NCBI GenBank assembly: GCA_035552775.1
Contig: DASZKW010000062.1
Location: forward strand, 1-18,729
Direction: 5' to 3'
Source: DASZKW01 sp035552775
GTDB taxonomy: Bacteria > Actinomycetota > Acidimicrobiia > Acidimicrobiales > Palsa-688
DNA: 18,729 nucleotides
Shown here: positions 6,347-13,248 of the stretch, in pieces
Position numbering within the stretch: position 1 is the first letter of the stretch
Layout of the letters: each line of letters opens with the position of its first letter
Program-made: the position numbers and the translations under genes
Notes under the pieces: generated by a model
What the model was told of the DNA's origin: nothing
The model's database searches: none
The model's input: only the letters and a program-made list of their open reading frames with translations

Positions 6347-6742
6347 TCAGAACTCCAGTCCGGCCTCGCGGGCCGCGTCAGCTACGGCGGCCACCCGGCC
6401 GTGGTAGAGAAAACCGCCCCGGTCGAAGGTGACCTTTGTCACCCCGGCGGCCAGGGCTCGCTCGGCCACCAGGCGGCCGACGGCGGCCGCCGAATCCTTG
6501 TTCCCGGTGACATTTCCGGTTACCGCGGCGCGCAGGTCCTTCTCCACGCTCGAGGCGGCCGCCAGCGTGCGCCCGGCCCGGTCGTCGATGACCTGGGCGA
6601 CGATGTGGCGGTTGGAACGGAACACCGCCAGGCGCGGGCGCAGCGCCGTCCCGCTCACCTTCTTGCGGACGCGGTGGTGGCGCCGGGCCAGGGCCCGCTG
6701 CTTGTCCTTCATCTTGGAATGTCGCTGGGTGATGGTGCTCAT
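6347..6742 (-). CDS. rplR: 50S ribosomal protein L18
   Basis: 5S rRNA-binding protein of the central protuberance, working with L5 and L25. ATG 6740-6742 with AGAGG four nt upstream gives 131 aa starting MSTITQRHSKMKDKQRALAR. A TTG five codons earlier is less likely because it lacks a ribosome binding site. RRHHRVRKKVSGTALRPRLA, VFRSNRHIVAQVIDD, and the end FDRGGFLYHGRVAAVADAAR with EAGLEF are the family landmarks. It follows rplF by 26 bp. Confidence 0.96.
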   Translation of the reverse strand: MSTITQRHSKMKDKQRALARRHHRVRKKVSGTALRPRLAVFRSNRHIVAQVIDDRAGRTLAAASSVEKDLRAAVTGNVTGNKDSAAAVGRLVAERALAAGVTKVTFDRGGFLYHGRVAAVADAAREAGLEF

Positions 6743-6768
6743 ACGGCCTCTCGCCAACTCGGTGGCCG

Positions 6769-7344
6769 CTACTTGGCGGCCTTGCCGGCCTTGCGGATGA
6801 CCCGCTCGCCGGCGTAGCGGACGCCCTTGCCCTTGTAGGGCTCGGGCTTGCGGATCTTGCGGATGTTGGCCGCCGTCTGGCCGACCAGTTCCTTGTCGAT
6901 GCCCTTCACGCTGATGCGGTTCTGGGCGGGCACGTCGATGGTGACGCCGGCGGGGGCGTCGAAGTGGACGGGGTGGCTGAAGCCGAGGGCCAGCTCGATC
7001 GACGAGCCCCCGCGGGCAATGGCGCGGTAACCGACTCCGACGATCTCGAGGTCCTTGGTGAACCCGTTGGTCACGCCGAGGACCATGTTGTTGACCAGGC
7101 TGCGGGAAAGGCCGTGGAGGGCCCGGTTGTGCCGGTCGTCGTTGGGGCGCTCCACCACCACGGTGGCGCCGGCACCGGGCGACGGCGCGCCGTCGCCGGA
7201 CGGCGCGACGGTGCGGATGCTGATCTCTCCGGGCAGGACCCGTTCGAGGGTCCCGCGGGGCCCCTTCACCGTCACCCGGCGATCGGCGACGGTCACCTCG
7301 ACTCCCGAGGGCACGTCAATGGGCGTGCGTCCGATGCGCGACAT
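6769..7344 (-). CDS. rplF: 50S ribosomal protein L6
   Basis: Large-subunit protein near the factor-binding centre beside the sarcin-ricin loop. 191 aa from ATG 7342-7344: MSRIGRTPIDVPSGVEVTVA. It ends with the signature QTAANIRKIRKPEPYKGKGV and RYAGERVIRKAGKAAK. It is longer than the usual ~178 aa because of a Gly/Pro/Ala loop, APSGDGAPSPGAGA, at about residues 47-60 in the N-terminal domain. A GGGAG lies seven nt before the start. It is 12 bp downstream of rpsH. Confidence 0.97.
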   Translation of the reverse strand: MSRIGRTPIDVPSGVEVTVADRRVTVKGPRGTLERVLPGEISIRTVAPSGDGAPSPGAGATVVVERPNDDRHNRALHGLSRSLVNNMVLGVTNGFTKDLEIVGVGYRAIARGGSSIELALGFSHPVHFDAPAGVTIDVPAQNRISVKGIDKELVGQTAANIRKIRKPEPYKGKGVRYAGERVIRKAGKAAK

Positions 7345-7356
7345 CTGGTTACTCCC

Positions 7357-7761
7357 TCACCACACGAAACACAGGACCTCGCCGCCCACCCGGCGCTGGC
7401 GCGCCTCGCGGTCGGTCATGAGCCCCTGACTGGTCGAAAGCACTGCCACGCCGAGGCCCCCGAGGACCCGGGGCAGCTTGTCCGCGGCCGTGTAGACGCG
7501 CAGACCCGGCTTGGACACCCTCCGCACCCCCGAGATGGTCCGGGCGCGCTCGGGCGAGTACTTCATCTTGATCTCCAGGACGCGGCCGGGGCGGTCCTGG
7601 GGGTTGGCGACGTCGAAGCCCAGGATGTAGCCCTCCCGCACCAGGACGGCGGCCAGCGCCTCCTTGAGCTTGGACGAAGGCATCCGCACCGTGTCGTGCA
7701 TGGCGACGTTGGCGTTGCGGATCCGGGTCAACATGTCGGCGATGGGATCGGTCATCGTCAT
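7357..7761 (-). CDS. rpsH: 30S ribosomal protein S8
   Basis: Primary binder of the central domain of 16S rRNA; in E. coli it represses the spc operon. ATG 7759-7761 follows AGGGGTGG and gives 134 aa, MTMTDPIADMLTRIRNANVA. A second ATG two codons later is a close alternative. The frame stays open another 21 codons upstream into rpsZ, but that part resembles no S8. The C-terminal LSTSQGLMTDREARQRRVGG and EVLCFVW close the protein as in the family. It lies 10 bp after rpsZ. Confidence 0.97.
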   Translation of the reverse strand: MTMTDPIADMLTRIRNANVAMHDTVRMPSSKLKEALAAVLVREGYILGFDVANPQDRPGRVLEIKMKYSPERARTISGVRRVSKPGLRVYTAADKLPRVLGGLGVAVLSTSQGLMTDREARQRRVGGEVLCFVW

Positions 7762-7771
7762 GCGGCCACCC

Positions 7772-7957
7772 CTACCAGCTCGCCTTGGTGACGCCGGGGA
7801 CCTCGCCGGCGTGCACCAGCTCACGCAGGCAGATCCGGCACAGGCCGAACTTGCGGAACACCGAGTGGGGCCGCCCGCAGCGGCGGCAACGGGTGTAGGC
7901 CCGGACCTTGAACTTCGGCTTGCGCTGCTGCTTGATGACGAGCGCCTTTTTGGCCAT
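7772..7957 (-). CDS. rpsZ: 30S ribosomal protein S14 type Z (zinc form)
   Basis: Head protein of the small subunit needed for late 30S assembly. It is 61 aa, the exact length of the short zinc-containing S14, from ATG 7955-7957: MAKKALVIKQQRKPKFKVRA. The zinc ligands are C24, C27, C40 and C43 (CRRC...CRIC). It ends GEVPGVTKASW, the standard ending. Its position between rplE and rpsH is where the zinc form normally lies. Whether a second, zinc-independent rpsN exists elsewhere cannot be told from here. Confidence 0.97.
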   Translation of the reverse strand: MAKKALVIKQQRKPKFKVRAYTRCRRCGRPHSVFRKFGLCRICLRELVHAGEVPGVTKASW

Positions 7958-7977
7958 GTGGAGTGTGTGCTGCCTTC

Positions 7978-8619
7978 CTAGAACGAGTCCCGGCGGAACG
8001 GGAACCCGAAGGCGTCGAGCAGGGCCCGACCCTCCGCGTTGTCCCTCGCCGTGGTGACGATGGTGATGTCCATCCCCCTCGGGGTGTCGACCTTGTCGTA
8101 GTCGATCTCGGGGAAGATGAGCTGCTCGGTGACGCCGAACGTGTAGTTGCCCCGCCCGTCGAATCCCTTCGGCGGCAGGCCCCGGAAGTCGCGGATGCGG
8201 GGGATGGCCAGGCTCACCAGCCGGTCGAAGAACTCCCACATCCGGTCCCCCCGCAGGGTGACCTTGGCGCCGATGGCGTTGCCCTCCCGCAGCTTGAAGC
8301 CGGCGACGGACTTCTTGGCCCGGGTGACGAGCGGTTTCTGGCCGGCGATGGCGGTGAGGTCGCGCACCGCACCCTCCAGCAGCGCCGGCTGCTGGGTGGC
8401 CCGCCCCACCCCGACGTTGATCACGATCTTGTCGAGGCGCGGCACGAGCATGATGTTGGGCAGCTCGAGCCTGGCTTTGAGCTGCTCGCGGATCTCGGTG
8501 TCGTAGCGGGTGCGCAGCCGGGGGCGCTCGCCGGCGGCGGCGGAGCCGGCGGCGGTCTTGGCGGTGCCCTTGGTCGTGGCCTTGGCGGTCGTCTTGGCGG
8601 TGGTCGCGGCGCCGGCCAT
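7978..8619 (-). CDS. rplE: 50S ribosomal protein L5 with Ala/Thr/Lys N-terminal tail
   Basis: 5S rRNA-binding protein that contacts P-site tRNA. 213 aa from ATG 8617-8619, against about 180 for the family. The first ~32 residues, MAGAATTAKTTAKATTKGTA and onward, are an Ala/Thr/Lys low-complexity tail; the family core starts near RPRLRTRYDTEIREQLK. Landmarks are VPRLDKIVINVGVGRA, TRAKKSVAGFKLREG, IPRIRDFRGL and FPEIDYDKVDTPRGMDITIV. The ATG shares one base with the rplX stop (TAATG), which supports this start and the tail being translated. It is followed by rpsZ after 20 bp. Confidence 0.96.
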   Translation of the reverse strand: MAGAATTAKTTAKATTKGTAKTAAGSAAAGERPRLRTRYDTEIREQLKARLELPNIMLVPRLDKIVINVGVGRATQQPALLEGAVRDLTAIAGQKPLVTRAKKSVAGFKLREGNAIGAKVTLRGDRMWEFFDRLVSLAIPRIRDFRGLPPKGFDGRGNYTFGVTEQLIFPEIDYDKVDTPRGMDITIVTTARDNAEGRALLDAFGFPFRRDSF

Positions 8620-8963
8620 TACAGCTCGTCCCCGCATTTCTTGCAGACCCGCACCTTGGTGCCGTCGTCCCGGAAGGCGTAGCCGATACGGGTGGGGCCG
8701 TCCTTCCTGCAGATGATCGACACGGCCGACGCCGACATGGGCATGTCCTTGTCGATGATGCCGCCCTTGATCCGGGCCTGGGTCTGGCGCTGGTGGCGCT
8801 TGGCCACGTTGACGCCCTCGACGATGACCTTGTTGGACTTCGGGATGACGCGCATGATCGTGCCCCGCTCGCCGCGCTCCTTGCCCGAGCGCACCTCGAC
8901 GGTGTCGCCCTTGCGGAGCTTCATCTTGAACATCACGTCGGCCTGGTGCGGACCGCGGGCCAT
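8619..8963 (-). CDS. rplX: 50S ribosomal protein L24
   Basis: Assembly-initiator protein of the large subunit with a KOW motif. 114 aa from ATG 8961-8963, which directly abuts the rplN TAA and has GGAGG eight nt upstream. MKLRKGDTVEVRSGKERGER around residues 14-33 is the KOW segment; most L24 proteins start there, so this one has about 11 extra N-terminal residues (MARGPHQADVM). The end, RIGYAFRDDGTKVRVCKKCG then DEL, keeps a Cys pair (CKKC) usual in actinobacterial L24. The stop overlaps the rplE start. Confidence 0.96.
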   Translation of the reverse strand: MARGPHQADVMFKMKLRKGDTVEVRSGKERGERGTIMRVIPKSNKVIVEGVNVAKRHQRQTQARIKGGIIDKDMPMSASAVSIICRKDGPTRIGYAFRDDGTKVRVCKKCGDEL

Positions 8964-9332
8964 TTAGAGCACCTCCGGGGCGAGTGAGACGATGCGCATG
9001 AACCTCTTGTCCCGCAGCTCGCGCCCGACGGGCCCGAAGATACGGGTGCCGCGGGGCTGCTGCTGGTCGTTGATCAGTACCGCGGCGTTCTCGTCGAAGC
9101 GGATATAGCTGCCGTCGGGGCGGCGTTTTTCCTTCTTGGTGCGCACCACGACGCACTTGACGACCTCGCCCTTCTTGACGTTGGCGCCGGGGATGGCGTC
9201 TTTCACGGTGGCCACGAAGATGTCGCCGATCGAGGCGTAACGGCGCTTGGAGCCGCCGAGCACCTTGATGCAGAGGACCTCCTTGGCCCCCGAGTTGTCG
9301 GCGACACGAAGCCTGCTCTCCTGCTGGATCAT
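8964..9332 (-). CDS. rplN: 50S ribosomal protein L14
   Basis: Universal large-subunit protein at the subunit interface that forms inter-subunit bridges and is the docking site of the RsfS silencing factor. 122 aa, the canonical length, from ATG 9330-9332: MIQQESRLRVADNSGAKEVL. KKGEVVKCVVVRTKKEKRRP and the ending GPVGRELRDKRFMRIVSLAP with EVL are diagnostic. A GGAG lies six nt before the start. It is 9 bp after rpsQ. Confidence 0.98.
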   Translation of the reverse strand: MIQQESRLRVADNSGAKEVLCIKVLGGSKRRYASIGDIFVATVKDAIPGANVKKGEVVKCVVVRTKKEKRRPDGSYIRFDENAAVLINDQQQPRGTRIFGPVGRELRDKRFMRIVSLAPEVL

Positions 9333-9341
9333 CGCCGGCTC

Positions 9342-9623
9342 CTACTTGGCCCGCTCGAGGACTTCGAGGATCCGCCACCGCTTCAGCTTCGAGATGGGCC
9401 TGGTCTCGGCCAGGCGCACCCTGTCGCCGACGCGGGCGTCGTTGCTCGGGTCGTGGGCGTAGAAGCGCTTGGTGCGCTGAACCGTCTTGGCGTAGCGGGG
9501 ATGGCGGACCCTCTCCACCACCGCCACCACCGCGGTCTGGTCCATCTTGGTGGACACGACGAGGCCCTCGCGGACCTTGCGCCGGTTGTCCCTCTCGGGC
9601 GAATCCACTTCGGTCTCCGACAT
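9342..9623 (-). CDS. rpsQ: 30S ribosomal protein S17
   Basis: OB-fold protein that binds the 5' domain of 16S rRNA. 93 aa from ATG 9621-9623, sharing one base with the rpmC TGA. NRRKVREGLVVSTKMDQTAV, VAVVERVRHPRYAKTVQRTK and RFYAHDPSNDARVGDRVRLA match the family, with the usual ending ETRPISKLKRWRILEVLERA. A short acidic N-terminal lead (MSETEVDSPERD) precedes the fold. Confidence 0.97.
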   Translation of the reverse strand: MSETEVDSPERDNRRKVREGLVVSTKMDQTAVVAVVERVRHPRYAKTVQRTKRFYAHDPSNDARVGDRVRLAETRPISKLKRWRILEVLERAK

Positions 9624-9856
9624 CAGCTGGTCACCTCACTGGCCGCTTCGAGTGCCTCGGCGGCTTCGATTTCCCGTTCGCGCAGCAGGGTGAGGATCCG
9701 CGCGATGTCCTTGCGCACGTGTCCCAGCCGCGACGAGTTGTCCTGCTTGCCGGTCGCGAGCTGGAAGCGGAGGTTGAACAGCTCCGTCTTCGACTCGGCC
9801 AGGCGGACCTCGAGCTCGTCGATGGTCAGCTCCCGCAGTTCCTCGATGGCGATCAT
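9623..9856 (-). CDS. rpmC: 50S ribosomal protein L29
   Basis: Helical protein near the peptide exit tunnel that helps dock trigger factor and SRP. 77 aa from ATG 9854-9856: MIAIEELRELTIDELEVRLA. ELFNLRFQLATGKQDNSSRL and GHVRKDIARILTLLRERE are the L29 signature. The last part (IEAAEALEAASEVTS) is a slightly long tail. It overlaps by one base (TGATG) with rplP before it and rpsQ after it, so three genes are chained by overlapping stop-start codons. Confidence 0.96.
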   Translation of the reverse strand: MIAIEELRELTIDELEVRLAESKTELFNLRFQLATGKQDNSSRLGHVRKDIARILTLLREREIEAAEALEAASEVTS

Positions 9857-10284
9857 CAGACCTGCACCTCCTCTTGGACGGCGCGCACCACGAAGCGAGC
9901 CTTGATGGGCAGCTTCTGGATGGCCCGCTCCATGGCGGCACGCCCGAGGGCCTCGTTGACGCCGGCCAGCTCGAAGAGGATGCGGCCGGGCTTGACCACC
10001 GCAACCCAGAACTCGGGATTGCCCTTGCCCGAGCCCATCCGGGTCTCGGCCGGCTTGGCGGTGACGGGCTTGTCCGGGAAGATCCGGATCCACACCTTGC
10101 CGCCGCGGCGCACGTGGCGGGTCATGGCGATACGGGCCGCCTCTATCTGGCGGGCGCTGACCCAGCCTGGCTCCAAGGCCTGGATGCCGTAGTCGCCGAA
10201 GGCGACAGTCGTGCCACCCTTGGCCTGGCCGGACATCCGGCCCCTCTGCATCTTGCGGTGCTTCACCTTCCGGGGCATCAACAT
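9856..10284 (-). CDS. rplP: 50S ribosomal protein L16
   Basis: Organises the A-site region of the large subunit and the tRNA elbow contact. 142 aa from ATG 10282-10284, MLMPRKVKHRKMQRGRMSGQ. The ATG at codon 3 is an alternative. KGGTTVAFGDYGIQALEPGW, RRGGKVWIRIFPDKPVTAKP and ETRMGSGKGNPEFWVAVVKP are unmistakable. It starts two nt after the rpsC stop and shares a base with rpmC. Confidence 0.97.
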   Translation of the reverse strand: MLMPRKVKHRKMQRGRMSGQAKGGTTVAFGDYGIQALEPGWVSARQIEAARIAMTRHVRRGGKVWIRIFPDKPVTAKPAETRMGSGKGNPEFWVAVVKPGRILFELAGVNEALGRAAMERAIQKLPIKARFVVRAVQEEVQV

Positions 10285-10286
10285 GG

Positions 10287-11351
10287 CTAGGCGTCCTTCG
10301 GGAAGTGAGGGGCCTCGTGGTGCTCGCCGCGGGTGCGACGCTCGATCTCCTCCTCCTCGGCCAGAAGACGCTCCAACTCGGGGTCGACGCTGACGATGGG
10401 ACGGTCGTCGACGACCTCGCCGGCGCCGGCGTCGCCAGGCGTGCCGCCGGCCTCGCCCTGAGCGGCGCGGTCAGGACCGCCGGCGGGCGCCGGCGCGCCC
10501 GCTTCGCCTGCGCCGGCGTCGCCGGTCGCCTGGGCCCCGACTTCGACATCGCCCGGCTCGCCGGCGGGCGCCGGCCCCTCGGGGACGCTGCCCGGCTCGC
10601 CCATCTCCGCCCGGCGCCGGCCTCCGCCCGCCGACACGACCCGGCGGGGGCGCCCCTGGCCCGACGTCTCGCCCACGGCCATGGCCGCCTCGCGGCTGAT
10701 CTTGTCCTCACTGGAAACCTTGTAGGGCAGGACGTCACCCTTGTAGATCCACACCTTGACGCCTATGCGCCCGTAGGTGGTCTTGGCCTCACGGAAGCCG
10801 TAGTCGATGTCGGCGCGCAGTGTGTGCAGCGGCACCCGGCCCTCCCGGTAGAACTCCCGGCGGCTCATCTCCGAACCACCGAGGCGCCCGGCGCACTGCA
10901 CCCGGATGCCCAAGGCACCGGCCTTTTGCACCGTTTGCACCGTGCGCTTCATCGCCCGGCGGAAGCTCACCCGCCCGGTGAGCTGGTCGGCGATGCCCTG
11001 CGCCATCAACGCGGCGTCGAGCTCGGGCTGCTTGATCTCTTGGATGTTGAGCTGGACCTTGGGGTTCTTGGTGATCTCCGCCAGCCTGGTGCGCAGGCGG
11101 TCGGCCTCCGCCCCCCGCCGGCCGATCACGATTCCGGGGCGCGCCGTGTGCACGTCGATGCGCAGGCGGTCACGGGTGCGCTCGATCTCGATCCGGCTCA
11201 CCGCCGCCCGCTCCAGCTGACCGGTCAGGTAGTTGCGGATGTCCCAGTCCTCGATCAGGTAGTCCTGATAGTCGCGATCGGTGAACCACCGTGACTTCCA
11301 GTCGGTGGTGATCCCGAGGCGGAACCCGTACGGGTTGACCTTCTGACCCAT
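10287..11351 (-). CDS. rpsC: 30S ribosomal protein S3 with long low-complexity C-terminal tail
   Basis: Head protein at the mRNA entry tunnel; together with S4 and S5 it forms the ribosomal helicase. 354 aa from ATG 11349-11351: MGQKVNPYGFRLGITTDWKS. The N-terminal KH domain has GIVIGRRGAE at about 73-82; the S3 C-terminal domain includes GRLGGSEMSRREFYREGRVP and TTYGRIGVKVWIYKGDVLPY, ending near 210. After that comes about 140 residues of Gly/Ala/Pro/Glu-rich sequence. It contains a basic patch (RPRRVVSAGGGRRRAEM) and an acidic end (LERLLAEEEEIERR). S3 is usually 210-280 aa, so the tail is long. No frameshift is needed to explain it: the frame is open to a TAG two nt before rplP. Confidence 0.97.
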   Translation of the reverse strand: MGQKVNPYGFRLGITTDWKSRWFTDRDYQDYLIEDWDIRNYLTGQLERAAVSRIEIERTRDRLRIDVHTARPGIVIGRRGAEADRLRTRLAEITKNPKVQLNIQEIKQPELDAALMAQGIADQLTGRVSFRRAMKRTVQTVQKAGALGIRVQCAGRLGGSEMSRREFYREGRVPLHTLRADIDYGFREAKTTYGRIGVKVWIYKGDVLPYKVSSEDKISREAAMAVGETSGQGRPRRVVSAGGGRRRAEMGEPGSVPEGPAPAGEPGDVEVGAQATGDAGAGEAGAPAPAGGPDRAAQGEAGGTPGDAGAGEVVDDRPIVSVDPELERLLAEEEEIERRTRGEHHEAPHFPKDA

Positions 11352-11355
11352 CTAG

Positions 11356-12117
11356 CTACTCGCTTCCTTCATCATCGGTCCCGCTGTCCACGACACCCTC
11401 GGCCGGCGCCTGCTCGGACTCCACCGCGCCCACCGCCGGCTCAGGCTCCACCGACGCGGACGCCGGCTCAGGCTCCACCGACGCGGACGCCGGCTCCACT
11501 TCGGCCGCCTCGCCCCCGTCGCGCCGGCGCCGGTCGGCGCGGCTGCGGGTGTCGGTGCCGCCGTCGCCGGCGGTCGAGGCGGAGCGGCGCGCGCCAGCCA
11601 CCCGGCGGGAACGCTGCGCCGCCATCTCCGCCCGGCGCCGCTCGGCGAGACGCGCCAAGCGGTAGGCGGGCAGGCGGCTGACGATCACGGTTATGTGGCT
11701 GGTGCGCTTGCGGATGCGCGTGGCCCGGCCCCGGGCCCGGGGACGCCAACGCTTGATGGTCGTGCCCTCGTCGGCGAAGCACGCCGACACGTACAGCTCC
11801 TCGGGGTCCATGACGTCGTTGTGCTCGGCGTTGGCCATGGCCGAGTGGAGGACCTTGGCGACGATGATCGCCGCGTCGCGCTCGGAGAAGCGGAGGATCT
11901 CCGCCGCCTCGCCGACGGGCTTGTCGCGGATGAGGTCGAGCACCTCGCGAACCTTGTAGGGCGACACCCGGGCGTGGCGGTGCACGGCGCGCGTGCTCAC
12001 CTGGCCTTCAGCGTCGTCCCGGCCCGCGTCGCCGGCGGCAGCCTGGCCGGCGCCGGCCTGGCGGGGGACGCCGCCGCGCGCCTTGCGCGGCAGCTCGTTG
12101 GTCTTTACGCCCGACAC
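11356..12117 (-). CDS. rplV: 50S ribosomal protein L22 with extended, repeat-bearing tails
   Basis: L22 lines the peptide exit tunnel. 253 aa from GTG 12115-12117, with GGAGG six nt upstream and the rpsS TAG immediately before. The conserved core is about residues 43-150: TRAVHRHARVSPYKVREVLD, LIRDKPVGEAAEILRFSERD, and RPRARGRATRIRKRTSHITV. Residues 8-41 form an Arg/Gly/Ala-rich lead, and residues 155-253 a tail that is basic then acidic. The tail holds a nine-residue tandem repeat (VEPEPASAS). L22 is usually 110-150 aa. A later GTG at 11998-12000 would give a standard-length N-terminus, but its ribosome binding site is weaker. Confidence 0.96.
   Translation of the reverse strand: MSGVKTNELPRKARGGVPRQAGAGQAAAGDAGRDDAEGQVSTRAVHRHARVSPYKVREVLDLIRDKPVGEAAEILRFSERDAAIIVAKVLHSAMANAEHNDVMDPEELYVSACFADEGTTIKRWRPRARGRATRIRKRTSHITVIVSRLPAYRLARLAERRRAEMAAQRSRRVAGARRSASTAGDGGTDTRSRADRRRRDGGEAAEVEPASASVEPEPASASVEPEPAVGAVESEQAPAEGVVDSGTDDEGSE
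11435..11497 (-). repeat. 27-bp in-frame tandem repeat in rplV
   Basis: Two perfect copies of a 27-bp unit at 11435-11461 and 11462-11488 are followed by a partial third copy. The unit is nine codons, so copy-number changes keep the reading frame. It encodes the VEPEPASAS repeat of the acidic L22 tail. Confidence 0.9.
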
Positions 12118-12396
12118 CTAGCGCCTCCCCGCCCGCTCTTGGCCGGCGTGGTAACGGAACGTCCGGGTGGGGGCGAACTCGCCGAGCTTGTGGCCGACCA
12201 TCGACTCGGTGATGTACACGGGGACGTGCTTGCGCCCGTCGTGGACGGCGATGGTGTGGCCGACCATGTCGGGGATGATCGTCGAGCGCCGCGACCAGGT
12301 TTTGATGACCCGTTTCTCGTTGCGGGAGTTGAGATCGTCCACCTTCTTCAACAGGTGGTCGTCGACGAACGGGCCCTTCTTCAAGCTACGCGGCAC
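12118..12396 (-). CDS. rpsS: 30S ribosomal protein S19
   Basis: Head protein that pairs with S13 near the A-site finger. GTG 12394-12396, with GGAGG five nt upstream, gives 92 aa starting MPRSLKKGPFVDDHLLKKVD, the standard length and start. SRRSTIIPDMVGHTIAVHDG, RKHVPVYITESMVGHKLGEF and APTRTFRYHAGQ are diagnostic. The ribosome binding site lies inside the last codons of rplB, whose TAA ends two nt before the GTG. The longer open frame upstream runs through rplB and is not used. Confidence 0.97.
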   Translation of the reverse strand: MPRSLKKGPFVDDHLLKKVDDLNSRNEKRVIKTWSRRSTIIPDMVGHTIAVHDGRKHVPVYITESMVGHKLGEFAPTRTFRYHAGQERAGRR

Positions 12397-12398
12397 AG

Positions 12399-13235
12399 TT
12401 ACCTCCGGGCGCCGCGGGTGCGCCGGCGGCGGACGATGAGCTTCTCGGACGGCTTGGTACGGTCCCGGGTACGGCCCTCGGGCTTGCCCCACGGCGAGGT
12501 CGGGTGGCGACCGCCGGACGTCTTGCCTTCGCCGCCGCCGAGGGGATGGTCGACGGGGTTCATGGCCACACCGCGGGTCTGGGGGCGGACGCCCTTCCAG
12601 CGGTTGCGGCCCGCCTTGCCGATGCTGACCAGCTCGGCTTCGGCGTTGCCCACCTCGCCGAGGGTGGCCCGGCAGTCGATCGGGACCCGGCGCATCTCGG
12701 TGGACGGAAGGCGCAAGGTGGCAAAACCGCCGTCCTTGGCCACCAACTGGACGCTCATGCCCGCGCCGCGGGCGATCTTGCCGCCCCCGCCGGGCTTGAG
12801 CTCCACGTTGTGCACGACCGAGCCGACGGGGACGAAACGCATCGGCATCGCGTTGCCGGGGCGGATGTCGGAACCCTGGCCGCTGCGCAGGACGTCGCCC
12901 ACCTTGACCCGCCCGGGCGCCAGGATGTAGCGCTTCTCGCCGTCGTGGTAGTGCAACAAGGCGATACGGGCGTTGCGGTTGGGGTCGTACTCGATGGCCG
13001 CGACGGTCGCCGGCACCCCGTCCTTGGTGCGCTTGAAGTCGACCAGGCGGTACTGCTGCTTGTGGCCGCCGCCGCGGTGGCGGGCCGTCTTGCGGCCGTA
13101 GGCGTTGCGGCCACCGGTGCCCGGCTTGGGGGCGAGCAGCGACTTGGTCGGGGCGACCTTGGTGATCTCGGCGAAATCCGAGACCGTCTGGAAACGGCGC
13201 GCCGGGCTGGTCGGCTTGCGCTTGCGAAGTGTCAT
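12399..13235 (-). CDS. rplB: 50S ribosomal protein L2
   Basis: One of the most conserved large-subunit proteins, close to the peptidyl transferase centre. 278 aa from ATG 13233-13235: MTLRKRKPTSPARRFQTVSD. Key blocks are RHRGGGHKQQYRLVDFKR, DPNRNARIALLHYHDGEKRY, CRATLGEVGNAEAELVSIGK and RGVAMNPVDHPLGGGEGKTS. H230, equivalent to the functionally important H229 of E. coli (numbered without Met), is kept. The second histidine of the usual DHPHGGGEG is leucine here (L232). GGRHPTSPWGKPEGRTR is of actinobacterial type. An AGGAGG lies about 10 nt upstream. Confidence 0.98.
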   Translation of the reverse strand: MTLRKRKPTSPARRFQTVSDFAEITKVAPTKSLLAPKPGTGGRNAYGRKTARHRGGGHKQQYRLVDFKRTKDGVPATVAAIEYDPNRNARIALLHYHDGEKRYILAPGRVKVGDVLRSGQGSDIRPGNAMPMRFVPVGSVVHNVELKPGGGGKIARGAGMSVQLVAKDGGFATLRLPSTEMRRVPIDCRATLGEVGNAEAELVSIGKAGRNRWKGVRPQTRGVAMNPVDHPLGGGEGKTSGGRHPTSPWGKPEGRTRDRTKPSEKLIVRRRRTRGARR

Positions 13236-13248
13236 CGGGGCGGGCCTC

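Noticed and set aside
7762..7824. 21-codon upstream extension of S8
   Set aside because: The extension overlaps rpsZ, does not resemble any S8 N-terminus, and a ribosome binding site stands right before the ATG at 7759-7761.
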